Source of the DNA: an uncultured Collinsella sp.
GTDB taxonomy: Bacteria > Actinomycetota > Coriobacteriia > Coriobacteriales > Coriobacteriaceae
Assembly: GCA_900545055.1 (NCBI GenBank)
Contig: UQXP01000004.1
Span: forward strand, 11,023 to 75,022
DNA length: 64,000 bases
Direction: 5' to 3'
A model generated the notes under the pieces. That model was given only the letters and a program-made list of their open reading frames with translations, did not search any database and was not told where the DNA came from. The translations under genes were made by a program, and so were the position numbers. Positions 1-7,660 of this stretch are shown here, piece by piece (position 1 is the stretch's first letter; each line of letters starts with the position of its first letter).

Positions 1-531
1 CTCGTTCAGCTCACTTGCTGCATGAACCAGCTCTTCCCGACGTATGCTTCCGAGGTTGGTTTTAGCCCCATGGTGGGCGGCTTCATGGTATCCGCTGCAT
101 CGCTCTTCGATCTGTTCCTCAATCCGATCGTCGGCACCACTTGCGATAGGTTCGGCAGCACGAAGGCCATTCTGGGCTGGCTCGCTGTCTCCATCCTCTC
201 CTTTGTCATGCTCATGATGAGCAGCGGCAACTCGACGCTCAGCATCTTCGCAGCAGGCGTGAACGACGTAATGTACGTCATCGCTGGCACTGCCCTGACC
301 GTTTTGGTTATGGATGTCTTTGGCTCCCGCGATTTCGGTCGCATCTTCGCGCTGATCTGCTCCGTGGGCTATATCGTCGGCGCCTTTGGCATGCCCGTTA
401 TGATGAAGGTCTATGAGCTTGTCGGCTCCTTCCAGGGCGTCTTCATCTTCTGCATCGCATGTAACGTTGTGATTGGCCTGTTCCTTCTGCTCGCCAAGAA
501 GACAGGCAAGAGCCTCTCCTGGGACGAATAG
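1..531 (+). CDS. MFS transporter, C-terminal part (5' end outside window)
   Basis: The frame is open from base 1, so only the C-terminal part is visible (about 176 residues). It has about six hydrophobic segments separated by short polar loops, and the acidic loop with CDRFG (near residue 45) matches the DRxG-type loop of the major facilitator superfamily. The first ATG in frame, at 22, is internal, not the start. It is an inner-membrane secondary transporter; substrate unknown. A strong hairpin with a T-run follows the stop, so it is the last gene of its transcript. Family assignment is fairly sure, subfamily is not. Confidence 0.75.
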   Translation, partial: LVQLTCCMNQLFPTYASEVGFSPMVGGFMVSAASLFDLFLNPIVGTTCDRFGSTKAILGWLAVSILSFVMLMMSSGNSTLSIFAAGVNDVMYVIAGTALTVLVMDVFGSRDFGRIFALICSVGYIVGAFGMPVMMKVYELVGSFQGVFIFCIACNVVIGLFLLLAKKTGKSLSWDE

Positions 532-581
532 TCCGATTCGTCTTAGACATACGCTGTAGGGCTTAACCTGCAGCCGCTTTG

Positions 582-610
582 GGGCATCGACTAACGTCGG
601 TGCCCTTTTT
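582..610 (+). terminator. Intrinsic terminator after the MFS gene
   Basis: A ten-base stem, GGGCATCGAC with GTCGGTGCCC (one G-U type mismatch), has a TAAC loop and is followed by five T. It lies 50 bases after the MFS stop codon. Confidence 0.8.
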
Positions 611-615
611 CATCG

Positions 616-648
616 AATGTGACAAAGGGACAGCCCCTTTGTCACATT
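616..648. repeat. Short palindromic repeat, copy a (TGTGACAAAGGG family)
   Basis: Perfect 14-base arms AATGTGACAAAGGG and CCCTTTGTCACATT surround an ACAGC centre. Related copies are at 2226-2256, 33444-33474, 37172-37202 and 38403-38433. It lies just after a terminator and has no T-run of its own, so it is a dispersed REP-like repeat rather than a terminator. Confidence 0.85.
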
Positions 649-662
649 GAGTGGCTTGTAAA

Positions 663-847
663 TCGAGGTCTAATGCTTTTCCCGAGAAGTGAACGAGTCA
701 AAATGGACCCCCGAAGCATCGACACTTTTGGCGAGCAATTTCCTGCGGTTTTGCAGTCGAATCCTGCGGTTTTGATGCCTAAAAATGCCAATGCTTCGGG
801 GGTCCAAAAACAGTCGTTCACTTCTCGGGAAAAGTATTAGACCTCGA
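663..847. repeat. 185-bp palindromic element, copy A (MITE-like)
   Basis: Outer inverted arms at 663-696 and 814-847 match over about 34 bases with one mismatch. A perfect inner inverted pair at 704-719 and 791-806 (TGGACCCCCGAAGCAT and its complement) is nested inside. The central loop carries a direct repeat of TCCTGCGGTTTTG at 741 and 762. A second, more diverged copy is at 17720-17903. No transposase is encoded inside. It occupies most of the convergent gap between the MFS gene and the membrane-protein gene. A non-autonomous mobile element is the simplest reading; a structured RNA is the alternative. Confidence 0.8.
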
Positions 848-889
848 GATATAGACGATGTTCGCGAGCGGCAATTAGAGCGTAAGCCT

Positions 890-2041
890 TTAGTTCTTTT
901 TTGCAGAGAGCATGAGCCTAATTTCCGGATGGGTGTATTCGTCGAAATCTTCTGCGGCTTCGGTGTCAAAGGTGTAGTACGACTTGATAGATTCGTCCTC
1001 CGTCTTGATGCTGATTTCTTTATATAGGGATCCGGCTAAAAATGTCTGTTTAAAATCATCCGACAGGCTGCATGGCGTGAGGAGGCCCGGTGTGGCAACG
1101 GAAATGTCCAACCCGTTGAGCGGGGCGCAGAGCGTCGCGATGTCCTGCTCGGCGCGAGCGAGGTTGTCTGCAAGGCTTTCCTCGGGGTTGACCTGACTGG
1201 TGTAATCGACGTCCGTGAGCATGCCGTCTGCATCAAAAGAAAGGTAGACATAGGCTGCTTGAGCGCCAAGGTCATTGTCGCGCAGATAGCCGATAATGCG
1301 GTAGCCGTAGTCGTGATACGACTCGTATGGGTCGTCTGCCGCGACGCGTTCACACACGGGCTCCAGGGCATCTTGCGCGATGGCGAGCTGCTCGGCAACT
1401 GCAGCCTTTCTCGCCTGAAGCTCGTTATTTCCCTGGACAAACTGCGGGATGTAGACGCCAAGCAGCACAATGGCGGGCACCACTGCGAGAGCTATGGCCT
1501 GCTTCTTGACGCTTGGAATCGTCACGCCGTATGCGTTTGCCATGGCCTCGGCATTGCTCGAGGTCTCGGCTAGCACGTCTGCCGCGGTGGCAACTGCCCC
1601 TACGGCGCCGGCGACCTCCGCGGCGCCGCCCAGGTTGCGCGCGAGATCGTTATCACTGTTCTTGAGCAGGCGGCCGGCAGCTTGCGTGGCGAGCACGCCG
1701 GCGACCTCCGCGGAGCGGTCTTTGTTGGTTTGGGCTACCGCAAGCCTGCTCTGCAGCTCCTTCCACTGTTTGCCCTGCATTCCAAAGCGCGGCGCAAGAG
1801 CGCAATAGCAAAAGACGACGAGTTCGATTACGGTGAGTGCGATGGCGGTATATATGCCCGCGGGTTGGAATTCCTTTTGGTGGAACGCGATATCGTTGAT
1901 CATTTGGAGCGGCAGCATGAGCAGACATGCTACGAACGACATGACGAGTGCGGTCGCTGCGATCTTGGGGTACGCACAGTACCGCTGAATGCGTTTCTTT
2001 TCACGTTCGGTGAGCTGATGCATGGGGGCCTCGACTCTCAT
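890..2041 (-). CDS. Membrane protein of unknown function
   Basis: About 383 residues if started at the ATG at 2041; an ATG six codons in (2023) is equally plausible and has a GAGG 8 bases upstream. The open frame further upstream runs through a repeat and is not protein-like. It has two hydrophobic segments near the start (around residues 20-42 and 52-75), an Ala-rich stretch, a third segment (QAIALAVVPAIVLLGVY), then a soluble C-terminal half of about 160 residues with several Cys. I do not recognise a family. It is convergent with the MFS gene. Coding is supported by length and membrane pattern only. Confidence 0.6.
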   Translation of the reverse strand: MRVEAPMHQLTEREKKRIQRYCAYPKIAATALVMSFVACLLMLPLQMINDIAFHQKEFQPAGIYTAIALTVIELVVFCYCALAPRFGMQGKQWKELQSRLAVAQTNKDRSAEVAGVLATQAAGRLLKNSDNDLARNLGGAAEVAGAVGAVATAADVLAETSSNAEAMANAYGVTIPSVKKQAIALAVVPAIVLLGVYIPQFVQGNNELQARKAAVAEQLAIAQDALEPVCERVAADDPYESYHDYGYRIIGYLRDNDLGAQAAYVYLSFDADGMLTDVDYTSQVNPEESLADNLARAEQDIATLCAPLNGLDISVATPGLLTPCSLSDDFKQTFLAGSLYKEISIKTEDESIKSYYTFDTEAAEDFDEYTHPEIRLMLSAKKN

Positions 2042-2225
2042 CGTTTTTCGGGGGCGATGCGCACACGCTCTTGAGTATAGATGAGTGGGGGAGCTGCTGC
2101 GGGGCGGCCCTACTTGCTGTTCGTGGACACCGTTCACCTTCGTTGCACAGGGATGGTTGGAGGGCTGGTTGGCGTCAAGTAACCGCCTCCGCCTTGTGGG
2201 CCGCCTCGAGGACAAGGCATAATGC

Positions 2226-2256
2226 ATGTGACAAAGGGGCAGTCCCTTTGCCACAT
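2226..2256. repeat. Short palindromic repeat, copy b
   Basis: Arms ATGTGACAAAGGG and CCCTTTGCCACAT with one mismatch and a GCAGT centre. It lies 15 bases upstream of the dihydrouridine synthase start, so its hairpin may be in that gene's leader. Confidence 0.85.
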
Positions 2257-2270
2257 TGATTTGAGAGTAG

Positions 2271-3230
2271 ATGTTGATGATTCTATCGCTTGCCCCTATG
2301 GAGGGGATTACCGGGCATGTGTTCCGTCGCGTGCACGCGGAGTGCTTCGGCGCACTCGATTGTTATTACACGCCGTTTTTGCCGCCGCCGCGCGTGGGCA
2401 ACCGCTTTGGCGGTAAGGCGTTTAAAGAGGTCGATCCCGCCAATAACCAGGGGCTCAACGTGGTGCCTCAGCTGATGTCCAAGAACGCGGACGAGTTTGT
2501 GTGGGCGGCGCAGGTGCTCGCCGACATGGGTTACCGCGAGGTCAATCTCAACCTTGGCTGCCCCTCGGGCACGGTTGTTGCCAAGGGGAAGGGTTCGGGC
2601 TTTCTGCGCAACCTGGATGAGCTCGAGGTGTTCTTGGGTGACGTGTGCGAACGTTCGCCGTTGCCGGTGTCGGTAAAAACCAGGCTGGGGTTGGAGAGTG
2701 ACGAGGAGTACGAGCGTGTGCTCGATCTATATTGCCGCATGCCGCTAGCAGAGCTAATCGTGCATCCGCGCGTGCAAAAGGACCGCTATACGGGCTCGCC
2801 GCGCAAGGAGTTTTACGGCGAGACACTGGAGCGGGCGCCGTTTCCCGTGGCCTACAACGGTGACATCTTTGATCTTGAGGACATGGATGAGCTGGTAGAG
2901 GCCTATCCCGGAACGCGCCACGTAATGTTGGGACGCGGCCTGCTTGCGAACCCCGCGCTGGCTCGCATGGTTGCCGGCGGCCCTGCTGCTACGGCAGCTG
3001 AGCTGCAGCGCTTCCACGACACGCTGTTCGCAGCCTATGCGGACGAGATTGGCGGCAACGCGGTCTTCCGCATGAAGGAGTGGTGGTTCTACGCCAAGTG
3101 CGCTTTCGCCGACCCCACTACCGTTCACAAGCTCGTACGTAAGACCAAAAAGGCCGACGAATACCGCGCCGCCGTCGATCGCGTCTTTCGCGAGCAGCCA
3201 CTTGCTCCTACCGCCCGCTTCCACGGCTAG
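2271..3230 (+). CDS. tRNA-dihydrouridine synthase family protein
   Basis: This flavoenzyme family (319 residues here, usual 310-350) reduces uridine to dihydrouridine in tRNA D-loops using NADPH. The N-terminal SLAPMEGITGHVFR is the FMN-binding start of the TIM barrel. NLNLGCPSG (around residue 92) holds the catalytic Cys, VKTRLG follows, and the region around VHPRVQKDRYTG has the conserved His and Arg. MLGRGLLANP near residue 225 is the phosphate-binding loop, and a helical C-terminal domain follows. The ATG at 2271 has a weak GAGAG upstream; ATG 2277 is an alternative. Which uridine it modifies cannot be told from sequence. Confidence 0.93.
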   Translation: MLMILSLAPMEGITGHVFRRVHAECFGALDCYYTPFLPPPRVGNRFGGKAFKEVDPANNQGLNVVPQLMSKNADEFVWAAQVLADMGYREVNLNLGCPSGTVVAKGKGSGFLRNLDELEVFLGDVCERSPLPVSVKTRLGLESDEEYERVLDLYCRMPLAELIVHPRVQKDRYTGSPRKEFYGETLERAPFPVAYNGDIFDLEDMDELVEAYPGTRHVMLGRGLLANPALARMVAGGPAATAAELQRFHDTLFAAYADEIGGNAVFRMKEWWFYAKCAFADPTTVHKLVRKTKKADEYRAAVDRVFREQPLAPTARFHG

Positions 3231-3235
3231 TTAGT

Positions 3236-3320
3236 CATTGGGGACGTTCTTTAACGACTAGTCATTCAAGAACGTCCCCAATGAGTGGAACTACTCATTT
3301 AAGTGCGTCCCCAATGAGTG
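3236..3320. repeat. GGGGACGTTC inverted repeat cluster
   Basis: Perfect 16-base arms CATTGGGGACGTTCTT (3236-3251) and AAGAACGTCCCCAATG (3268-3283) are followed by a third half-copy ending GTCCCCAATGAGTG (about 3306-3319). It fills the convergent gap between the Dus and glutaredoxin genes. It belongs with the other GGGGAC-core repeats at 13330, 27682, 28616, 39050 and 49325. Confidence 0.75.
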
Positions 3321-3566
3321 CTAGAGCAGGTTCTTCTGTACCCAGGTGATGATGTCGCTCGATTCGTAGAGTGGCTCGCCGTCAATGAACAGGCAGGGAA
3401 CCTGGCGCTTTCCGCCGACGGCGATGAGCGTCTGCTCGGCATCGGAATCGGTCGAGATATTGCGCTCGGGAATGGTCACGTCGTTATCGGCCAAAAAGCG
3501 CTTGACCATTATGCAATACGGGCAGCCAGTCATAACGTAGAGCGCGAGTTCATGATCAGTAGCCAT
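3321..3566 (-). CDS. Glutaredoxin-like thiol-disulfide oxidoreductase
   Basis: 81 residues, typical for bacterial glutaredoxins. The dithiol active site CPYC is at residues 15-18, the cis-proline motif QVPCLF near 55-60, and the C-terminal YESSDIITW matches the glutathione-binding loop and last helix. It reduces disulfides or mixed disulfides in the cytoplasm; many Actinobacteria use it with mycothiol or thioredoxin reductase instead of glutathione. The start ATG at 3566 has GGAG seven bases upstream; the longer open frame upstream of it is the HTH gene's shadow. It lies downstream of the HTH/TipAS gene on the same strand, 52 bases from its stop. Confidence 0.9.
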   Translation of the reverse strand: MATDHELALYVMTGCPYCIMVKRFLADNDVTIPERNISTDSDAEQTLIAVGGKRQVPCLFIDGEPLYESSDIITWVQKNLL

Positions 3567-3618
3567 GGTGTCTCCAATCGGTTGCGGTTTTGATTGAAAT
3601 ACCCAAAGCCGCCGCAAT

Positions 3619-4446
3619 CTATGCGCGGGCCAGCGACGACTCGATGGCCTGTACCAGAAACGCCGTAGCTCCGGTGCCGCAGGGCTTGTCGTAGTAGTCA
3701 ACAAAGCGCTGATCGGCAAGATAGCCGTGGGCGAGGCCCAGGTATGCTTCGTCTTGGGGTTCGTGTCCCCAGTTAAGGCCAATCCATCGACGGTGCATTG
3801 CGACAAGCTTGCGCGCCTCGCTTCCATCCGGTTCGCCGTCGCCCATGGCGATCGAGAGCTGGCCCAGAATAGCGCGTTCAAGTTCCTTCATGTCGTTCCA
3901 TGTCTCGGGGTCCATGTCCAGCAGTGCCTCGTTTGCTGCATCGACGGCCTCGTCGCCATAGCGCGCCCGCGCCTCGGCACCGTAGCGCTCCTCGTTTTCC
4001 TGCACGGTGCGCCAGCGCTCCAATTGCGGCAGCACGGCGCCCATGAGCGAGACGGCTTCGTCGAGCGACATACCGGTGTTTTGTGCCAGGCGCGGGGCGC
4101 AATCCTCAATCATGGCCTCCATCGTGGTCTCGTAGGTGTACTTGCCGTGGTCGTAGCACCACTTGCAGTAATGGTCGGTCGTTGCGCCGTGAGCATCGGT
4201 GCCGCAGTCGTCGGGCGTGAGTATCATGCCGCAGCTCTGGCAATAGTGCTCGGGCATTTCGAGCAGGTGGGACAGCGGTTCTCCGGTTATGGCGGCAATG
4301 AGCTTCATCATGTCGATGCCCGGCGTGACTTCGCCGCGTTCCCAACGGCTGACGGCTTGGCGTGTGACGAAGAGCTTGGCGGCGAGTTGCTCTTGGGTGA
4401 GATTGTTGTCGCGGCGGATGGCGATGAGCTTTTCTGCAAAGGCCAT
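3619..4446 (-). CDS. HTH / zinc-ribbon / TipAS-domain transcriptional regulator
   Basis: 275 residues in three parts. Residues 1-60 are an XRE-type helix-turn-helix (LTQEQLAAKLFVTRQAVSRW). Residues about 68-100 form a zinc ribbon with CQSCGM and CKWCYDHG pairs. The rest matches the TipAS ligand-binding domain: YGDEAVDAANEAL, HRRWIGLNWG, and LGLAHGYLADQRFVDYYD followed by GTGATAFLVQAI. In TipAL and Mta a TipAS-type domain binds thiopeptides or hydrophobic drugs but is joined to a MerR reader; here the reader is XRE-type. The start at 4446 has AAAGGAG upstream. Target genes are unknown; the glutaredoxin gene just downstream is a candidate partner. Confidence 0.82.
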   Translation of the reverse strand: MAFAEKLIAIRRDNNLTQEQLAAKLFVTRQAVSRWERGEVTPGIDMMKLIAAITGEPLSHLLEMPEHYCQSCGMILTPDDCGTDAHGATTDHYCKWCYDHGKYTYETTMEAMIEDCAPRLAQNTGMSLDEAVSLMGAVLPQLERWRTVQENEERYGAEARARYGDEAVDAANEALLDMDPETWNDMKELERAILGQLSIAMGDGEPDGSEARKLVAMHRRWIGLNWGHEPQDEAYLGLAHGYLADQRFVDYYDKPCGTGATAFLVQAIESSLARA

Positions 4447-4573
4447 GACGGCTCCTTTCTGCTGTTTGTTGCTTTAAGCATACGCGGCGGCCGGCACCCT
4501 TCCAAGCAACCGTTGGTTGCACGACGGGGACCGCGGCGAAGAATTGCGCGCAACACCCCACGCCTCCATGCCG

Positions 4574-4579
4574 TACAAT
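4574..4579 (+). promoter_or_regulatory. Probable -10 element of trmO (leaderless start)
   Basis: TACAAT ends seven bases before the ATG at 4587, so transcription would start at or next to that ATG. This would make a leaderless mRNA, common in Actinobacteria. No good -35 is visible. Confidence 0.45.
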
Positions 4580-4586
4580 GACCGGC

Positions 4587-5324
4587 ATGGAACCTATTGC
4601 ACACATACATACCGACCTGCCGCAGAAGTTCGGCATTCCGCGCAACAGTTTTTTGGCGCCCCATCTGCAGGGACGCATCGTCTTTGAGCCGGAATTTGCC
4701 TCCAACGCAGCGGTTGAGGGCCTGGATTCTTTCTCTCACCTATGGCTGCTGTGGCGTTTTGAAAACGGAACGCCCGGCGGCACGGCTAAGGACATAGCCG
4801 CCGATGCCAAAACGCAGGACAGGTCCGGCACCAACGCAAAATGGTCGAAAACCGTGCGTCCGCCGCGCCTGGGTGGAGCCGAGCGTGTGGGCGTGTTTGC
4901 CACGCGCAGTCCGTTTCGCCCTAATCCCATCGGGCTCACCTGCGTCAAGCTCGATCGTGTTGAGCTCACCGACGATGGTCCCATCATTCATGTGCTGGGG
5001 GCCGACCTGCGCGACGGCACGCCCATCTACGACATTAAGCCCTACATTCCGTTTGCGGACTGCCACCCGGATGCGACCGGCGGCTGGATTGAGGATGCTC
5101 CGTGGCAAGAGCTCGATGTCGAGCTCCCGCAAACGCTGCAGGACATGGTCCCGCCCGCAAAGCTCCCCGGCCTGGTCGAGGTCCTTCGCCAAGATCCGCG
5201 CCGCGCAGGCAGCAAGCACGAGCCAGATCGCATTTACCACTTGGCTTACGCCGGGCTCGACATATCGTTTACGGTCGACGGGGCCAGGTTGACGGTGGCC
5301 GCCATCAACGACGCGCGGGACTAA
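4587..5324 (+). CDS. trmO: tRNA (N6-threonylcarbamoyladenosine37-N6)-methyltransferase TrmO
   Basis: 245 residues of the TsaA/TrmO family, which methylates t6A37 in tRNA with S-adenosylmethionine in a single beta-barrel domain. Family signatures are LDSFSHLWLLWRF (around residue 48), RPPRLGGAERVGVFATRSPFRPNP-type SAM loop (around 93-116), GADLRDGTPIYDIKPYIPFAD (around 142), and the C-terminal DPRRAG followed by YHLAYAGLDISF. I chose ATG 4587 because the other in-frame ATG, at 4578, lies inside the likely -10 hexamer. The gene is divergent from the HTH/TipAS gene. Confidence 0.92.
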   Translation: MEPIAHIHTDLPQKFGIPRNSFLAPHLQGRIVFEPEFASNAAVEGLDSFSHLWLLWRFENGTPGGTAKDIAADAKTQDRSGTNAKWSKTVRPPRLGGAERVGVFATRSPFRPNPIGLTCVKLDRVELTDDGPIIHVLGADLRDGTPIYDIKPYIPFADCHPDATGGWIEDAPWQELDVELPQTLQDMVPPAKLPGLVEVLRQDPRRAGSKHEPDRIYHLAYAGLDISFTVDGARLTVAAINDARD

Positions 5325-5431
5325 CCGTCTGTCCGTATCCGTCAAAATCAACAGCAAACCCCATGCCAAAACCGCCCACGCTGGTGGACAATAACGCCTA
5401 CCAAAACAATCACTTTGCACGGGGGCTCAGC

Positions 5432-6646
5432 ATGAAATACGACTTTAGCTCGCTTATCGACCGCCACGGCATGGACTCCATCGCCGTTGACTCCTGGGGC
5501 GAGATCCCCGGTATGGCTCCGAACGCACCCGACGAGGGCTTCGACCGCATTCCCATGTGGGTGGCCGACATGAATTTTGCCACGGTGCCCACGGTCCAGG
5601 AGCACATCATTCATCGCGCTCAGCATCCCATGTTTGGCTACTTTAACCCGCGCGCCGAGTACTTCGACCGCATCATCGAATGGCAGAGCCGCCGCAATGG
5701 CATCGAGGGCCTGCGCCCTGAACATATCGGCTACGAAAACGGCGTGCTGGGCGGTGTCGTGTCGACGCTGCGTGCGTATGTTCAGCCGGGCGATGCGGTG
5801 CTGGTCCACAGCCCTACCTACATCGGCTTTACCAAGTCCATTGAGGCCGCGGGCTATCACATTGTCCACAGCCCGCTTAAGCTCGACGATCAGGGCGTGT
5901 GGCGTATGGACTTTGAGGACATGGAGCGCAAGCTCGCCCAAAACTACATCCATGCCGCGGTGTTCTGCTCGCCGCACAATCCCTGCGGCCGCGTATGGGA
6001 GCGCGACGAGATCGAGCGCGCCATGGACATCTATCGCCAGCACGATTGCGTGGTGATCTCGGACGAGATTTGGTCCGATATCATCCTGCCGGGGCACAAG
6101 CATATCCCGACGCAGTCGGTGAGCGAGGATGCCCGCATGCGCACGGTCGCCCTCTATGCGCCGAGCAAGACGTTTAACCTGGCGGGCCTGGTCGGCAGCT
6201 ACCACATTGTCTACAACGGGACGCTGCGTGACCGCGTGTGCGCCGTGTCCAACAAGACTCACTACAACGAGATGAACGTCCTTTCCATGCATGCGCTTAT
6301 CGGTGCCTACCAGCCGCAGGGCTACGAGTGGGTGGACGAGCTCAACCAGGTGCTTGCCGGCAATATCGAGTACTTCTGCGATTACGTGGACGAGCATTTT
6401 GAGGGCGTGTCCTATTCGCGTCCGCAGGGCACGTACATGGTGTTTCTGGACTGCACCGAGTGGTGTCGCGAGCATGGTCGCGATATTCAGTGGTTGCTCG
6501 ACGAGGGGGCGCGCGTGGGCGTGGGGTATCAGGACGGCCGTCCGTTCCACGGGCCCTGCCACATTCGTGTGAATCTGGCGCTGCCGCTTTCGCGCGTAAG
6601 GGAGGCGTGCGACCGCCTGGACCGCTACGTTTTTAATGCACAGTAG
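5432..6646 (+). CDS. MalY/PatB-type PLP-dependent aminotransferase (C-S lyase)
   Basis: 404 residues, fold-type I PLP enzyme. The N-terminal block with IPMWVADMNFATVPTVQEH is the MalY/PatB signature. HNPCGRVW (around residue 190), SDEIWSD (around 212) and YAPSKTFNLAGLVGSY with the Schiff-base Lys (around 244) follow, and HIRVNLALP carries the carboxylate-binding Arg near the end. The family cleaves cystathionine or cysteine to pyruvate, ammonia and a thiol or H2S. The start ATG at 5432 follows a G-rich stretch. A GACAAT -10-like hexamer is at 5387-5392. Lyase versus true aminotransferase cannot be separated by sequence alone. Confidence 0.9.
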   Translation: MKYDFSSLIDRHGMDSIAVDSWGEIPGMAPNAPDEGFDRIPMWVADMNFATVPTVQEHIIHRAQHPMFGYFNPRAEYFDRIIEWQSRRNGIEGLRPEHIGYENGVLGGVVSTLRAYVQPGDAVLVHSPTYIGFTKSIEAAGYHIVHSPLKLDDQGVWRMDFEDMERKLAQNYIHAAVFCSPHNPCGRVWERDEIERAMDIYRQHDCVVISDEIWSDIILPGHKHIPTQSVSEDARMRTVALYAPSKTFNLAGLVGSYHIVYNGTLRDRVCAVSNKTHYNEMNVLSMHALIGAYQPQGYEWVDELNQVLAGNIEYFCDYVDEHFEGVSYSRPQGTYMVFLDCTEWCREHGRDIQWLLDEGARVGVGYQDGRPFHGPCHIRVNLALPLSRVREACDRLDRYVFNAQ

Positions 6647-6790
6647 GCGTGTGCTGCATGCGGGGCCTTCTGCCAAGTCGGCTGGAAGGCCCCACATGGT
6701 AAAACGTCTGTAACCATTGGGCACTCGTGTGGTTTTGTTTGCTATTATTTTCTACCATTTCAGTCTGTAAACAGGATCGTCTGGAGCTCG

Positions 6791-7660
6791 ATGAAAAGAC
6801 CCCGTCGCTCGGTTGCCATATCGTTGTTTGTTGCGCTTGCGGTAGCGTGCGCCTTTGTCGTAGCGATAGCTGGCTGTTCCGGGTCGAATGGCAGAGCCTC
6901 GGCGTCTGCATCAAAAGCCCCGGACGCCTTGCAGGTCAAGGACGACAACCTTAAGACGCTCAACGTTGGCAGCGACCTCTATCCACCGTTTGTGTATACC
7001 AACGAGTACGGCGATATCGTTGGCCTGGATGTCGAGATACTAACCGAGGCTTTGGCCCGCATTGGTTACAAGCCAAAATACCAGCTGATCGATTGGGAAA
7101 AGAAGAACGAGCTACTGGCGAGCGGCGAGCTCGATTGCGTCATGGGCAGCTTTAGCATGACGGGTCGCGAAAACGAGTATCGTTGGGCCGGCCCGTATCT
7201 TGCGAGCCGCCAGGTGGTCGCGGTCGATCCCGAGAGCGATATCTACACGCTTGCCGATCTTGAGGATAAGATCGTGGCGGTTCAGTCAACCACCAAGCCC
7301 GAGGGCATTTTGCTCAATCGCACAAATGAAAACGTTCCGCAGATCAAGGAGCTCTATTGCTTTTCGGACCGTTCATGCCTGAACCCGGCGCTCGTCGAGG
7401 GCCTGGTCGACGCCATCGCCGCGCATGAGTCCTTGCTGCTCACCTACGAAAAAGACTATGGCGTAACGTATCGCATTTTGGATGAGCCGCTGCTAGAGGT
7501 TGGTTTGGGCACCGCTTTCGATATCAACGATACGCGCGGCATCGACGTCAAGCTCACTCATGCCTACCAAGAAATGCTTGCCGATGGCACCATGGAACGC
7601 CTGGTGTCAAAGTACTTTGATGACCCTTCACCATTTTTGAATGTGGAGGGCCTGTCATGA
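6791..7660 (+). CDS. Extracellular solute-binding lipoprotein (SBP family 3), likely sensor partner
   Basis: 289 residues. A signal sequence with hydrophobic core (residues 8-27) ends in the lipobox AIAGC, so it should be a membrane-anchored lipoprotein. The rest is a family-3 solute-binding domain: LNVGSDLYPPFVYTNEYGDIVGLDVEI, WAGPYL, then GTMERLVSKYF at the end. Such proteins bind amino acids or small organic acids. No ABC permease is nearby; instead the stop overlaps the start of a hybrid histidine kinase by four bases (ATGA). It probably serves as a separate ligand-binding subunit for that kinase. Confidence 0.85.
   Translation: MKRPRRSVAISLFVALAVACAFVVAIAGCSGSNGRASASASKAPDALQVKDDNLKTLNVGSDLYPPFVYTNEYGDIVGLDVEILTEALARIGYKPKYQLIDWEKKNELLASGELDCVMGSFSMTGRENEYRWAGPYLASRQVVAVDPESDIYTLADLEDKIVAVQSTTKPEGILLNRTNENVPQIKELYCFSDRSCLNPALVEGLVDAIAAHESLLLTYEKDYGVTYRILDEPLLEVGLGTAFDINDTRGIDVKLTHAYQEMLADGTMERLVSKYFDDPSPFLNVEGLS

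Noticed and set aside
619..1027. Small open frames within the 185-bp element and its edge
   Set aside because: They are created by the palindrome and read similarly on both strands; no ribosome site.
5348..6724. 458-residue minus-strand frame opposite the MalY/PatB gene
   Set aside because: Antisense to a gene with all PLP-enzyme motifs; no recognisable domain.
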